Part shown: piece by piece, positions 20,424 to 34,740 of the stretch
Layout: each line of letters opens with the position of its first letter
How positions within the stretch are numbered: position 1 is the first letter of the stretch
Source of the DNA: Glutinoglossum americanum
Taxonomy: Eukaryota > Ascomycota > Geoglossomycetes > Geoglossales > Geoglossaceae
Length of the DNA stretch: 44,222 nt
Assembly: GCA_020080175.1 (NCBI GenBank)
Contig: JAGHQL010000205.1
Coordinates: 1 to 44,222 of the forward strand
Direction of reading: 5' to 3'
Notes under the pieces: model-generated
What the model saw: the letters and a program-made list of their open reading frames with translations, nothing else
What the model was told of the DNA's origin: nothing
Database searches by the model: none
Translations under genes and position numbers: made by a program

Positions 20424-23157
20424 TAACACTTACGTTAATATTTGGCTCCGTTTGGTGATTACACCATTTCCTAACGTTCTTGAGTGAGCATTTGAGGAGT
20501 TTTTCCAATTTCTCTGCCATTTAGGCAATTCGGCGGTATGTTTTGTTGGTTTAACGGCATGCGATGAGGCTGGTATGGTACGTATGCATTATGGATATTA
20601 TCATGGGTAAAAACGAAAATCATGGCGTATATGCATAATTGTATTTCCCCCACTTTGTACCTATTACGGCGTCCTGTACGATAGACATGTTTGCCTAAGG
20701 AAGGAAATGATGGAATGTGCAAGGGCAAGATTAGATATTAATAATAAATTACTATCAACTTGATTATATTGTCTTGTTCCCACGCCGGGTAAAGCGTTGC
20801 TGTTCTAACTACCAGCCAGGAAGGGTGTTGAGGTGGGCGCTGTTGCACCTCCCCGGTGATGAGGCTGACTAGGCATCTTTCACAACAACGTTAGATCATT
20901 GAGTCTATATGTCCTGGCACGGGGTCGCTTAGTGATTTTGCATCCGAAAAGGGATAAACTAACCGAAGCGAGATCACTCTCATTAACTGTGCCCCAGGCG
21001 CCCAGCACAAATATTCACTTCAAAGTTTCAAGCATTCAATTTCTTGGTATATAAGGTCCTTTTGTGGTCGTTCTGTTCATCTTTCTTACAACTCGCTTCA
21101 TGCGTCCTGTACAACAGCTGGATGAGGTCGGATAGTCCTCGAACAATGCTATCCGGCCTCGTCCAACACAGCACCACACAGCACCGCACAGTCCTTGCAG
21201 AAGACCCCCGAGGATATATGTACTTAACACTCATCTCTCCCACAACACGCACACTCATTATATTCACCACTCCTCCCACTACCTACCCTTTAGATATGAG
21301 TGTCTACCGTCTTCAGCTGAGATCCTTATGGGAGATAGAGAGATATTGTTCTATATCCCGCAGGACCATTCAGGTTCGGCTTGCCACCTGCCAACCCATC
21401 GTCGCCAGTCCCGGATTCCAACTTGTGTGAGTTTCTATTCCCAATTGCTTTATCTTTTCCTGTCCATTGAGGGATACTAATGTTGTGGCAGACGCTCAGT
21501 ATCCACAATGTGCCACTGTTGTAAGTAGGGCAGACGCCCTAGGATAGTGGGGGAAGCCCGGATGGCGCAAACTCCAACCATCCGGGTGGGGTCTGGCCGA
21601 GGCGATGCAGGAAGCTTGAATGGCTGAAGCTTAAGCCATCCCAACTCCATGCGATGTAGACCCTTTGGCGTGATCTTGGCCCTCTGGTTGGGATGCAAAT
21701 ACGTGCCATCCTCCGCCCTCCGGGGATGGCATACCTGGGGCATCTAGTGTAGGAACCCTCGGCCAGGCTTCCCATCTCGGGAGGACGGAATGTCTCGATC
21801 AAATGAGTGGGGTTTCCGTGGGATGGCTGCTGTGGTGATCATTTGGCTGGCCATTTCGGGCCAGCTCCTTGCTGCCTCTACCAATCTACCTAATGGTGAG
21901 TAAGAATGCCACGGAGAGTATGAGCTAGGACGCCCAATAGCTGACTAGCCATCACAGGTGACCTAAGGACAAGGAGATCTGATAGCCATTACTAGCCGCC
22001 AAACTCAGCGAAGGCAGACGCGGACCATCAGGCCATATCTCATAGGATCCTCACGGGCGAACGACTCAATACGCCCTACTCCAGCTCCCCGGGTGCCCGA
22101 CCCAAAAATAATGCTGGAGCCACTACCGCTGGCTAGCTACGGCTGGCCAGACCTTGGGTAACCAAAACCCAGCGGAACCCGAGGGCTCCTTAGACAGTGT
22201 CAGATCCATGTACGCGGCTAGGCTTGTGGCCGCGTGAACTTGCTGCAGCAGGTGTTTCGGTACCCGCTCAGTGCTCGCTGCTGCTTCCATTGAAGCACTC
22301 GAAGGGCGATGGCAACACGGCTGGCTGGCGGTATCTTAGCAACACGGGTTCCCGAGCTTTGTCCTGGGAAACGGTGAGGGTGTGGTGGGGAACGGGGGCA
22401 GGAGAGGTTCCCAACAATGGTCATTTGATCTCCATGCCTCTGAAGCAGGAAGGGGTCCTAGTAGTGGTTCTATGGTCTCCACGCCTGTTCGGGGGTGCGG
22501 GTAGGAGACGGCGGAGGAAGCGAGGGTGTGGTGGGAAACGGGGGCAGGAGAGGCTCCCAACAATTGTCCTGCGATCTCTAAACCCCGTTTTAGCAGGAAT
22601 ATTCGCGCTGCGTTCATTGTGCGATACGTCGAGTGTTACTCTATGGGTGGACACATTATAATCGTCATGGAGTTGGAAGAGACAAGGATGTGGTGGATAG
22701 TAGGGGAGGGTCTTAGTAGCGGTTCTACGATCTCCATGCTTTCGGAGTGCAGGCAGGAACTGGCGGAAAAAGTGAGGGTGTGATGGGAAACGGGGGCAGG
22801 AGAGGTCCCCAACAATGGTCCTACGATTTCCACACCCCCTTCTAGCAGAAATCTTCGCGCTGCGGTTGGAAGAGGCAAGGGTGCAGTGGAAAACTGGAGT
22901 AGGAGAAGGTCCCAGCAGTGTCCTACGATCTTCACACCTGTTTAGAATGCAAGTAGGGTCTCTACGCTACGGTGGAAAAGGCGAGCGGCCAGGGGTGAAC
23001 CTAGGCGGGCATTGAAATGCATGCTGGAAACATCGGGAATCGGAATAACAACAGGTAAAATAGAGGCTATCTATGAAAAGGACTGGGAGATCGACGTCGC
23101 AACAGCCAGGGAGCGAAACCAACGGCCTCGCAACCAACATATATCAAGGCGACGCTG
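20424..23157. other. 2.7-kb gene-free gap with hairpins and decayed repeats
   Basis: This lies between two convergent genes. No protein is supported. The middle (21500-22160) has a series of short perfect stems: 21557-21565 with 21578-21586 (9 bp), 21704-21711 with 21724-21731 (8 bp), and 21847-21852 with 21859-21864 (6 bp). The right part (22374-22960) is a degenerate GC-rich repeat array, listed separately. It may be a remnant of a non-autonomous element or a structured RNA; I cannot identify it. Confidence 0.45.
22374..22960. repeat. Degenerate higher-order minisatellite
   Basis: A G-rich unit (GAGGGTGTGGTGGGAAACG, then GGCAGGAGAGG, CCCAACAATGGTC and a CGATCTCCACACC-like end) recurs with decay near 22374, 22520, 22680, 22772 and 22870. 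On top of this a longer block of about 160 bp is duplicated: 22453-22613 and 22708-22866 both run from GGGTCYTAGTAGYGG through the unit to TTCGCGCTGCG. Copies differ at many positions and by small indels, so the array is old. Confidence 0.8.
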
Positions 23158-25327
<2,170 letters not shown>

Positions 25328-26331
25328 CTTGTATATCTTGACCGGCAAACCCTATCGGCTTAGTGTTAGCAGGGATTAGAGAGAAGTCGAGATAGCGCGA
25401 AAGTGGAATAATGTAGTACACGAGCGGCAGGTGAAGGTGGGGACAGGTGCCTCGTTGGCTGGAACTCAATAGGTTCTTCAGGAGTAGTCCTCCAGAAGTA
25501 GTGCGAGGAGTGAGTCTAGGAGAGATAAAGTGGGCAAGTGAGTGGTGACTAGTAGAATGCAATCGAAGGTGACAGAGGCTGCGAGATATCCACAAGATTA
25601 ATGCGCCTCTGCGCTCGGATGAGACCCTTTCAGCGAGTCACTCGCAATTGTGGGTGAATTCCAATGAAAGAAAAAGAGTTCCTGAGACCTCAAATGCGTC
25701 CGGGCTAAGCAGTGCAGTTTTGCAGAACGGGTAGGGGAATCTGTCTGCAGGAGATCACTCTCCTGCTAGAACTCTTTAACAAAGTTTGTTAACAGAATAT
25801 GCGTGGCTAGTAGGCTCCGCTGGGTGGGTGTGAGATGCTCGATCGCATCTACAGGAGCGGTTCTACGTTTCAATGAGGCTGCGTCTGTTGGCTGCACTCG
25901 CTGGAGTAGAAGGAGAGACGGCGAGGAGACAGTGTTGCGGTGCAAGGAGAGTGGACTTTTAGAAGGTACATACCTATAGAATGTGGCGAAGGGGTTCTAT
26001 TGTTGGAGCGCAGCCAATAAGGGGTTGAAATTTCGCAAGTCTTGCAAGTGGATGAAAAAGAGATGTACCGAGGAAGGAGAAGAGTTTTGTGCTTCTTTTT
26101 ATACAAGCGACTAGGGCTAAATGGGACGGCTTTTTGCGATTGCCTTATCGAAGCTTGCCACTGGCAATACATTGAATTCATTCAATCTACTCAGAAACCT
26201 CTAGTGGTACCATACAGTGAATTTGTTAAACTTCTCCACTTGTTCCTCGCGGCTATAATAAGCCTATTCTGCGATAGTCCAATAATCTAGTAGAATAAAC
26301 ACCATACCTACTGCCATACGAAGTTTCACCC
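25328..26331. promoter_or_regulatory. Divergent intergenic region helicase / 811-aa protein gene
   Basis: About 1 kb. A TATA-like element (CTATAATA, about 26253-26260) lies about 75 bp upstream of the right-hand start codon. Small open frames at 25320-25595 and 25870-26181 are unsupported. No repeats or RNA genes were seen. Confidence 0.5.
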
Positions 26332-28834
26332 ATGGCTTCCTTGCCATTGGGCGGGAGCGAGTCAGCAGTTTCTCAGTCAGGAAAAACAATACCAACCGCA
26401 GAAGCGTCAAGCTCAGCCCCCGCGGTGTTGGCTAGCAGCGGCGATAACACCTTGGCTCTTCAGAAACCTCGTTATGATACTCCACCTCAACACGTGTCCG
26501 AGCTTGGTGCCATCAACTGCCCATACGAAGTGACAAAGCAGCCTCACGTTCCTATGCCTGCAGCATCCGATCAACGAGCAACCAAACCCCCTCAGATTGC
26601 TTACCATCCTATTCAGGCCGGCTATCTGCAACACTTAACGGATGCTTATGCTACCCCACGCATCGAATACTCGCGCGCTCTAGCGCCCCGTAACCCTTAT
26701 ATTGCGCGAGCGGACGAAATCGGGCCGTATCACAATATCCCTGGAGTTGGACATCTCGGTCTGGACCTCATCCCCCCTAGTCCTTGGAAGGAGGGCGATG
26801 AGCTGGTGAACCCAGAAGAGGCGACATATTTGTTCGAAAAGGCGCGTGAGAAGGCACGAGCTGAACACGAGCGCCTGGATATTGATAACATGTTGGAAGG
26901 GGAGAAACTTAGGTCACAAGAAGTATGGCTCCGAAATCTTCGGAAGGACGAGCTTATTCGACAGCATAGAATCGATATCTGGAACAGGTTCACCGAAGAG
27001 AAACAGGCATACCCACCACATCGGTATCGCCAACCCCAATCAAACTTCGATTCGGCTTCACATCTAGAGTACCCAAAATCGCACCAACACTTTCACAATG
27101 GACCCGCCGTCGGCACCCCACAAGGGAAATCCATGAGATCCCAGCAATCTCAGAGCACGGGGCTAACGGGCGACCTCCCGAGCCCATCCGGCTTGGACCC
27201 TTACCTAATCCGCCAGTCAGTTGAATCAGCCATCGACCGCTTCCAAAGCCAGCTAAATGAGATGGAGTTGAAGAGGTTGATGAGCGAGAAACAGCTAGGA
27301 AACGTGCTTGATCACTTCGGAGATCACATTGGAAAAACGCCTTCAGCACCTCTCCAAAGCAGAGTATCGGTTCCAGCCCTAGATACCCCTATGGGTCTAG
27401 AGGAAGGTGCCGCAGGACGACCGACTTTTGAATCCGAGGATGTGAATGCGCCTATAGCTTCTGGTTTGTGCGATGATCCTTCCGCCATGCTTCCTGGTTA
27501 TAGAGCCTCCAGCTTAACTCCATCTCGTCGTCCATATAACTTACCTCCGCCACAAATCGACCATAGTCAATCCCCATCTACCGTTGCACCTTACATCTCG
27601 ACTAACAACCAAAACATCCCTGGCCGGCTACCTATGCGTAGTTCATTCGGCAGTAACGAAGTTCATGTCCAGAATGCTATTCATGACCCATTATTTGGCG
27701 ATTTTGCTCAACCACAATCGATTAGTCACCCTGATCAACTGACCACAATTCGTGAGGCTCTAGGGTCAAGCCTGACCCCTGCCCGGCTTTGGGTGGCTAA
27801 CCGTTGGGTTCAGAATTCCCAGCAAGCGGGCAAAGCAGTTGAGACTACCGCTGTGGGCGCTCCAAGCACAGGTAGATCTTCGAATGTTGAACTGTATCAA
27901 GGTAAATCTCCTCACGGCGGGATGCACCGAGACTCAAATCCTGGAACATCTCAATCCACGGAGGTGAGACCGATGACCGGGATTCACAGTGGGGGGGGAA
28001 GAGCTGCGGCCCAGCCCAAAAAGACTACCAATAGAGTTCCAAAAAAAAGGGAGAAGAAGACCTGGTACAACAAGTATCTGCAGGGTGTTGAACACCCAAC
28101 AAATATACCCACCAAAGAGTATATAGGAGCTACCCTCGCCGAGGGGCAGCCTGCTCGAGATGCAAAGCCCCGAACGAGAGGACGAAAGGCACCGCTGAAG
28201 TTTGACGAGAAAAGAGGCTTTCCCCTCAAGCAGAGCTTAGCTAATGAGATGATAATGCGCGGGATCGTTCAAGCAAGCTACACAAACGCAAAGTCTATCG
28301 TTTCTGGAACTAGTTCTCCAGGTAGATTGGGAGAAGGAAGTCATTTGATAGCGGATGTACTAGCAGCCACCGGGGGAACTATTCATGGTTTGCCTACGAA
28401 TAGTGAATCAGCCATTCCCGTTCCAACGGCCACTGACAGAAAACCCTATGAGACATTTGCAGGTAGTGGATCGACCACTCGCCCGGGGGGACGCAACCAA
28501 AGGATACCCGTTTCTATGTTATTTTCCACTTTGCAGTCCAGAAAAGTGAACACTATCCCTTCGGTAAGCACTTCAGAAATTCCACCTATATAGTTTCCGC
28601 CTTCTCATGCTAACCCCTCCCCTTATTTAGAAATCTGATCCTTCACATTCCCGCCCTAAAAACCACTATCCTGTATCTCCGGGAGAACGCGCCAACGAAT
28701 CTCCATCCGAAATTCCTAACTCACCTGCCAAACCGAACACTGACGGAACTGACAGCGATCATGATGGTGGCACCCCAACCCATAAGCGCAAGCAAGAGAA
28801 CAGAGATAAAGCGAACAAACGACTTTGTGCCTGA
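26332..28834 (+). CDS. Conserved-looking disordered protein, function unknown
   Basis: Not recognised. Exons are 26332-28563 and 28631-28834, giving 811 aa; the 67-nt intron has GTAAGC...TTTAG and the second exon ends in a basic tail (THKRKQENRDKANKRL). The ATG has a good context (CCATGG). The protein is mostly Pro/Ser/Gln-rich and disordered. One stretch at about 160-230 is charged and helical (EEATYLFEKAREKARAEHER). A very basic block (NRVPKKREKKTWYNKYLQG) at about residues 566-585 could be a nuclear-localisation or DNA/RNA-binding segment. A nuclear regulatory or scaffolding role is inference only. Confidence 0.8.
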
Positions 28835-29263
28835 AATGATGTTATAGCATTGGCAGCCGCCGTCCACTAATGGCCGTGGATAATAGTGATACAAGTGACT
28901 GCATTATGATGGCAGGTCTTTTTAGGTTGGCTTAAGCATCGATGCCAATTTGTGTTACCGCTGAGATGCCAGGATATGATCTTGGGGTGTATCATAGGCG
29001 CGTTACGCAGCTGGGCGTTCCTGTAGCTTAAGTAATGAGATAGCTGAAGTAATGGAATACTTGTCTGTGGGGTAAAAGAGGTTCTTAAGAGCATCTACCG
29101 TGGCCGTAGAAATGGTGGTGTAACAGATGGGAATTTACTAACCGAAACGGGAAAGGACCAATTTAGTCTCGGCATCGAAGTCCTGATGTACTCATGCCCA
29201 CGGATGAACAAGTCAAATTGAACAAGATTCTCTCTTTCTGCTACCTGAACCTTCTCACGCGTC
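28835..29263. promoter_or_regulatory. Intergenic region upstream of SCO1
   Basis: 429 bp between two same-strand genes. It should hold the 3' flank of the 811-aa gene and the SCO1 promoter. No clear TATA box, repeat or RNA gene was seen. Confidence 0.4.
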
Positions 29264-30538
29264 ATGCCGGGATCCTCGGGTGTTCCACATGCTTTACTAA
29301 GGAATTCACTATTGGATGGCACCGCTCTAAAGTCTCGGACAATTCAACGTCTACTTCCTACTTCGAGACGTACGGCATCCGAATCGCAAAGGATCCCACA
29401 GCTGCGATCGCTGCCATCTCTAGATGCCCAATTGTGGCCTGGTTCGCCCCACTGGGGGTTTGGGCACTTGAGGACTTTTTCTTCAACAAAGCAATTACAA
29501 AAGTTCAAGACAGTCCAGGAAGCTAAGTCAAGGTATCGATCTGGGGTACTGTAGTCTCCCACTTTTGTGTGTTTTGGCTAAGCCATGCTGACTTAAATAC
29601 TAGCCTTTCTCTTGGAAAGCGGGTGCTCTTTTCCTCCTTTCAGGCGTAGGAATGACCATCTATTTCCAATACGAGAAGGCTCGGATGGAAAGGAAGCGGA
29701 TCGCGAATACTACGAAGGGAGTCGGGAAACCAAAAGTCGGCGGAAAATTCGAGCTGGTGAATCAGGACGGACACCCATACACTGATGAGGATATGAAGGG
29801 AAAATATGCGCTGGTGAGTCCCTCTTTATCACTGGCTACGGTTTATGGGAGAGCACGCATCATTATCATTCTTGGTATTGTCTTCCTCAGGCTGATCTCT
29901 GCTGGGTGACTTAGGTTTACTTCGGCTTCACACATTGCCCTGACATCTGCCCGGAAGAGCTTGACAAGATGGCAGAGATGATTGACCTGGTGCAAGCACA
30001 TTCAGGTCGCGTGTTGCGTCCCATCTTCATCACCTGCGATCCGGCGCGGGACACACCCCCAGTGATTAAGTCTTACCTGAAGGAATTTCACCCTGCGTTG
30101 ATTGGTCTCACGGGCACATGGGAGCAAATAAAGTCGGTGTGCAAGGCATATAGGGTGTACTTTTCTACGCCACCAAATGTAAAGCCCGGTCAGGATTACT
30201 TGGTGGATCACAGTATATATTTCTACCTCATGGGTAAGAGACATTCCATATGAGCATAATCGCCCCGGATCTAGAGTTGGGTCTTGGATCGTACTCCATG
30301 TGGCATCCGAGACACAAACTATGCGTGCCACCGATCTAATCCTCTGCAGAACAGGCTTAACCAACAGAAGCGCTAGATTCGCTTAGCCTGAGTTAGTCAA
30401 TGCTGACGTCTTTTGTCATTTACAGATCCGGAAGGAGATTTTGTTGAGGCGATCGGGAGGCAGTATAGTCCAGAGCTGGCGGCTAAAATCGTCACCGATC
30501 ATATCAGCGACTGGCGAGGGATGTTGGACAAGAGCTGA
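29264..30538 (+). CDS. sco1: Sco1-type copper chaperone of cytochrome c oxidase
   Basis: Inner mitochondrial membrane protein that delivers copper to the CuA site of Cox2. Exons are 29264-29545, 29604-29813, 29915-30233 and 30426-30538, giving 307 aa (yeast Sco1 is 295). The N terminus is Arg/Ser-rich with no acidic run (LLPTSRRTASESQR, LRTFSST), a mitochondrial presequence. A membrane helix follows at about 97-116 (KAGALFLLSGVGMTIYF). The thioredoxin-like domain has the copper site CPDIC (C172, C176) and the third ligand in DYLVDHS (H263). Introns of 58, 101 and 192 nt have GT-AG ends, and joins restore SGPFSWKAG, ALVYFGFTHCPD and YLMDPEGDF. The start chosen gives a typical targeting peptide. 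Confidence 0.95.
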
Positions 30539-31448
30539 GGAGGCTTGGCCTCGCCATGTATATCACCGCTAATACCTTGAAGCGTACGATGGAATCGTGT
30601 TTCTGGGGATCTGTAAGGGTGTTCTAGGTTTGGTATGCTGAATCTGGCTATACCCCGGATCGGCCAGTTTCAAACCGACCGATAACAATCTGTATCGTAC
30701 TCCGATTGCCTCTTAGCAAATGCAATATATCCCAGTCCTTCCATGGCATATTCGTCAGGCCTTCCCATTATCAGACCTCTCGACCTTAAGCGGCGAGCCA
30801 TGCAACTCAAGTTTAGAGTATGGAGCAAATCAAAAGATACGGGCCAGCCTTCTAGATTCGTCTTCATCCGCGATGCAACGTCCGAGTCTGTGGCGATATC
30901 GCCGCCGTTTGGCCGAGGTTCAGAAAGATAACCATGTCCCTGGGGGGTTAATACCCAATCTCTCGTGGTGAGGACCTGATGCGAAAACCCTCGAATTCTC
31001 TTACGGTCGGATCTCCGTGTCATGTGTTGGGTGATGAATTACTCGTCGGTTTTACGGTAAGACGAGGGCGTTACCCAACGTGCACAGGCAAATGTCTCCA
31101 GGAGGCAGTCCCGTTTGAGCGACAACGTCCTAATCTACTTCTCGACCCATGCACTAGCCCCCGGTTCATGCAATATCCCGGCGTAATACCAGAGCTTGTT
31201 GAAAATGCAGCAACAACAAGGTATCCCGGAGGCGGCGAGGGAGCCCTGCCAGTGGAACCGCCGATCCACCCATGCAAGATCCCACCATTGAGCTCAAATT
31301 TGTCGTGTGATAGTTGATCGCCCCTCATTCATATTTCAGTGTTTGGCAAGCCGGCATACACATATAAACAGCAGGCTGTTGTCCCACTGTCCCTCTCAGG
31401 ATCCGATAGAAGCATCCGTCCTATCTATCACTCTGGGGTAGGAAGAAT
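30539..31448. promoter_or_regulatory. Intergenic region upstream of OPT transporter, TATA-like box
   Basis: 910 bp between same-strand genes. TATAAA at 31363-31368 (in CATATAAACA) lies about 80 bp upstream of the transporter start codon and is a good TATA candidate. Nothing else functional is recognised; open frames on both strands here are short and random-looking. Confidence 0.5.
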
Positions 31449-34032
31449 ATGGCAGAAAAGCAAGAGCGCGCCACGGAGCCTGATCGGCCGACCTCCGACG
31501 AGCTGGATGCTACGCCCAATTATAGCGATATTATTCGAGCTATAGATGGGCCTCGCGATAGGGATAAGGAGAAGAGCGGTCTCACAGTCACTGGGTTGGG
31601 GGAGGCGGGAGAAGTCTTTGATCCGTATGTGCCGTTTCCCCACGATCCTGGTGTTGTAGAGGGAGAGAACATCCTGAGGATCCGCTCGATTCTCTTGGGA
31701 CTTATCTGTGGAGCTCTCGTCAATGCTTCCAATATCTATCTTGGTGAGCTTCTGCGATTTCCAACGCTACTGAAAGATCCCGATTGACATAAATCCCTTT
31801 CTCAGGCTTGAAGACTGGTTGGACATTCTCAGCCAATCTCTTTGGAGCGATCCTCGGCTTTGCAGTTATCAAGTTCTTCAGCAAGGCCTTTGCGGAGAGC
31901 TTCCCCATCCTTGGTGGAAAGTTCGGCCCCAAGGAGAACAATATTGTACAGACGACTGCTACCGCTGCTGGTGGACTTAGTAATATGTTTGTTTCTGCGA
32001 TACCTGCATTATACCAGCTCGGGCTGTTGAGCAAGAACCCAAAGGACGACTTTTGGCGGATTGTGTCCTTCACTGCTGTCTGTGCCTATTTCGGGTTCTT
32101 TTTCGCTACACCTCGTAGGTCTTTCCTTCTAGACACAGCTATGTGAGCATCTAGCTGACATGCGAACAAAAGTACGCAAGTTTTTTATCATCTACCTTGC
32201 GCGGGAGTTAAGACTAGTCTTTCCCACTGGCACAGCCACCGCAATGACCATCCGTTCCATGCATGCCGCCATCGGCGGCGCTGAGGTGGGCAAAGCCAAG
32301 ACCAAGGCCCTCAGTATTGCTTTCGCACTTGCTTTTACACTTCGCGTCGTTTCACAATACGCCATCGGCATACTCTGGGACTGGCATATCTTCACCTGGT
32401 TCTACATCTGGGGTGACTACAAGAACCTTGCGATTAATGTCGAGAACTGGGGCTGGTACCTTGAGTTCACCCCGGCTTTTATTGGTAGCGGAATGCTTGT
32501 TGGCTTGAACGTAGCGTACTCGTTTTTCGGCGGAAGCGTACTCGCGTGGGGTATTATTGGGCCTGCACTGGTCCATAGTGGAGCTGCTTATGGCGTTCCT
32601 GCGCTCGGGCCCGATGGACCCGAAAAGTGGAAGGATTATATGAATTTTGCGTCGTTCCGCCTCAAAGATCCAAAACACCATCCCAGTCCTAGATATTGGC
32701 TTCTCTGGCCGTAGGTTCCCCTATATTAATATCCTCCCTCTCCTAAAAACATCATATACTTACTAGCTATCCTCAGGGGCGTACTCGCCATGATTGTCGT
32801 ATCCTTCACGGAGCTATTTTGCCAATATAAGATCATCTACTATGCTGGGAAGTCTGCCTTTAAGGGTCTCGCAATGGGCGCAAACGCCATGGTCAAGGCT
32901 GTCGGAAAGAATAGCCCTTGGCTGGAGAGAAAGTCGGCTATTGACAAGGCGAACCTTGTCGAAGACCCAGCCTCAGAAGGGGACCAGGTTAAGTGGTGGA
33001 TGTGGAGTCCCGGTCTTATAGTTGTCATATTCCTAACCTGCGTTGTTCTCGCGGTTCAATACGTGAGTTCGCGCATAAGCCCTATATACGCCGGCCTAAC
33101 TAACATCCTTCTCCCACAGCACATGCCAGTCGGGTTGTCGCTCTTGTCTATTCTCCTCGGCTTCATCTTCTCCTTTCTCGCTATCCAATGCACTGGCGTA
33201 ACCGATATCACCCCCGTAACAGCCGCCTCTAAAGCTAGCCAGCTTGTGCTTGGCGGTGCTACTAAGGGAGAGCACTGGAGCGTCACGAGGGCACAGACCC
33301 TTAATCTCATCGGTGGCGCTATTGCCAATGGAGCTGCGAACCAGAGCACTGATCTGACCGTCGACTTCCGAGTTGGATTTCTTCTGAGAACGCCACCGAA
33401 GTTACAGTGGGTTGCGCAGGGTATCGGCTCGATTGTTGCCATCTTCTTGGCCCCTGGGATGTTTGTGTAAGTAGCTCCGTTTTTTTTTCTAGTGTGGCGG
33501 AAGACAAGAGGACGCCAAAACTCACATCTCACCACCCAGACTCTTTACAAAAGCCTACCCCTGCATCATCAACTTGGACGCTACAACCTGCCCTTTCTCC
33601 GCCCCCTCTGTCAGTGCCTGGCGCGCAGTTGCCATCGCTGTAACGGACCCCACCTTCCCCATCCCCCCCTCCTCCGGCCTCTTCGCCATCTGCTTTTCCA
33701 TCCTCGGCTCCCTAACAATCCTATTCCGGGTCTTCTACCTCACGGGACCCCGCGAGAAGTACCGCCCCTACGTCCCCAACATGATGGCCGTCAGCTTGGC
33801 CTTTGTCTTGCCGCAAACGGTGTACGGGACTGCGATGGTTATGGGTGCTGCGACTGCAAAGATCTGGGCGAAGAGGAATCCAGGGCATTTCGATAAGTAT
33901 TGTTATGCTGTCGCTGCGGGGTTGATTGCTGGGGAAGGGATTGGCGGCGTGGTTAACGCGATTTTTCAGATTGTAGGGATCTCGGGGGATGTCAAGGGGA
34001 CGAATGTTGCGTGTCCAGGGGATTCGTGTTGA
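31449..34032 (+). CDS. OPT-superfamily transporter (YSL/YGL114W-like)
   Basis: Proton-coupled transporter of the oligopeptide transporter superfamily; members carry peptides, glutathione or metal chelates. Exons are 31449-31743, 31806-32114, 32173-32710, 32777-33062, 33120-33466 and 33540-34032, giving 755 aa, close to yeast YGL114W. Introns are 57-73 nt and all phases close. After a hydrophilic N terminus of about 75 residues there are many membrane helices. Family signatures include IRSILLGLICGALVNASNIY, NNIVQTTATAAGGL, FPTGTATAMTIRSMH (the substrate-path NPG/FPTG-like loop), ITPVTAASKASQL and FLAPGMFV. The conserved GVTDITP and VVNAIFQI match the YSL-like branch rather than the peptide-transporting branch. 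Substrate cannot be told from sequence; localisation could be vacuolar or plasma membrane. Confidence 0.93.
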
Positions 34033-34305
34033 GATATTCATGCTTCCCTATTTAGTATAGCCATAACTAAGTTGCTTAGGGGGGCTATTATTTTGCACTC
34101 GTATTTTCACCCCTTCAAGTCTATTTTATCTCTCCTACTTTGGAGTGAAATGCTCCCTTGCGATCGTGAAGATAGTCTCTTTCATTTCAACCCAAAATAC
34201 ACAGCCAACAAATCATTTTCCCCGATTCATTTCCTATCTAAACCCCCACCGTTCACCACCTTAACCCCCCCCCTCCCCCCCAAGCACAACCTCACCTCAA
34301 ACCCC
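34033..34305. other. 3' flank of the OPT gene
   Basis: 273 bp, C-rich toward the right. No feature seen. Confidence 0.4.
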
Positions 34306-34740
34306 TCAGCTCAGCGCATAAATTCCCCTCGCCCTAGCCGGCAACCGCCTCCTCCTCGCACTCCTCGCGCAGGCCGGGCAATCCTCCGGCTCCCGACTCT
34401 GCAACACCACCTCAAACACATAACATTTTGCCGCCTCGCCCCCTCTCAAGGTCTGGAAACTGCTATACGCGCCCGGGCCCGGGGGAGCCGGCGGCGGCGC
34501 TGCCCCCAACCGATTACCGGAGCCGGCTGCGGCGGAGTTTTGGGTGGGCGCGGAGGCAGGAGAGGAAATGGGGTTGAGGAGGGGGGGGTTGTTGTGGTGG
34601 GGGAGAGAAGGGCGGGCGAGGGGGTGGAGCGGGTTTAAGAGGGAGCTGGGGTGGTGCGCGGCGCGGTCGAAGGAACAGGAGGAGTATTTTGTGAAGTAGG
34701 AGTCTCCGCACGGGTGGATGTGGAGGGCGTAGTGGCACAT
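34306..34740 (-). CDS. Putative small Cys/His-containing protein, unknown
   Basis: Intronless 144-aa open frame starting MCHYALHIHPCGDSYF. Many ascomycetes have small hypothetical proteins that begin with a similar Met-Cys, Tyr/His, Cys-Gly pattern. A Pro/Asn-rich low-complexity middle is followed by KCYVFEVVLQSREPEDCPAC and a basic end (SARRRRLPARARG). The Cys/His spacing at both ends could bind zinc, but this is inference. The opposite strand also has a long open frame here because of extreme base skew, so coding status is uncertain. The frame extends upstream to 34974 in poor composition; I take the ATG before CHY as the start. Confidence 0.5.
   Translation of the reverse strand: MCHYALHIHPCGDSYFTKYSSCSFDRAAHHPSSLLNPLHPLARPSLPHHNNPPLLNPISSPASAPTQNSAAAGSGNRLGAAPPPAPPGPGAYSSFQTLRGGEAAKCYVFEVVLQSREPEDCPACARSARRRRLPARARGIYALS

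Noticed and set aside
20424-23157. Mobile element with coding capacity
   Set aside because: No transposase, reverse transcriptase or integrase motif in any frame, and no paired terminal repeats visible.
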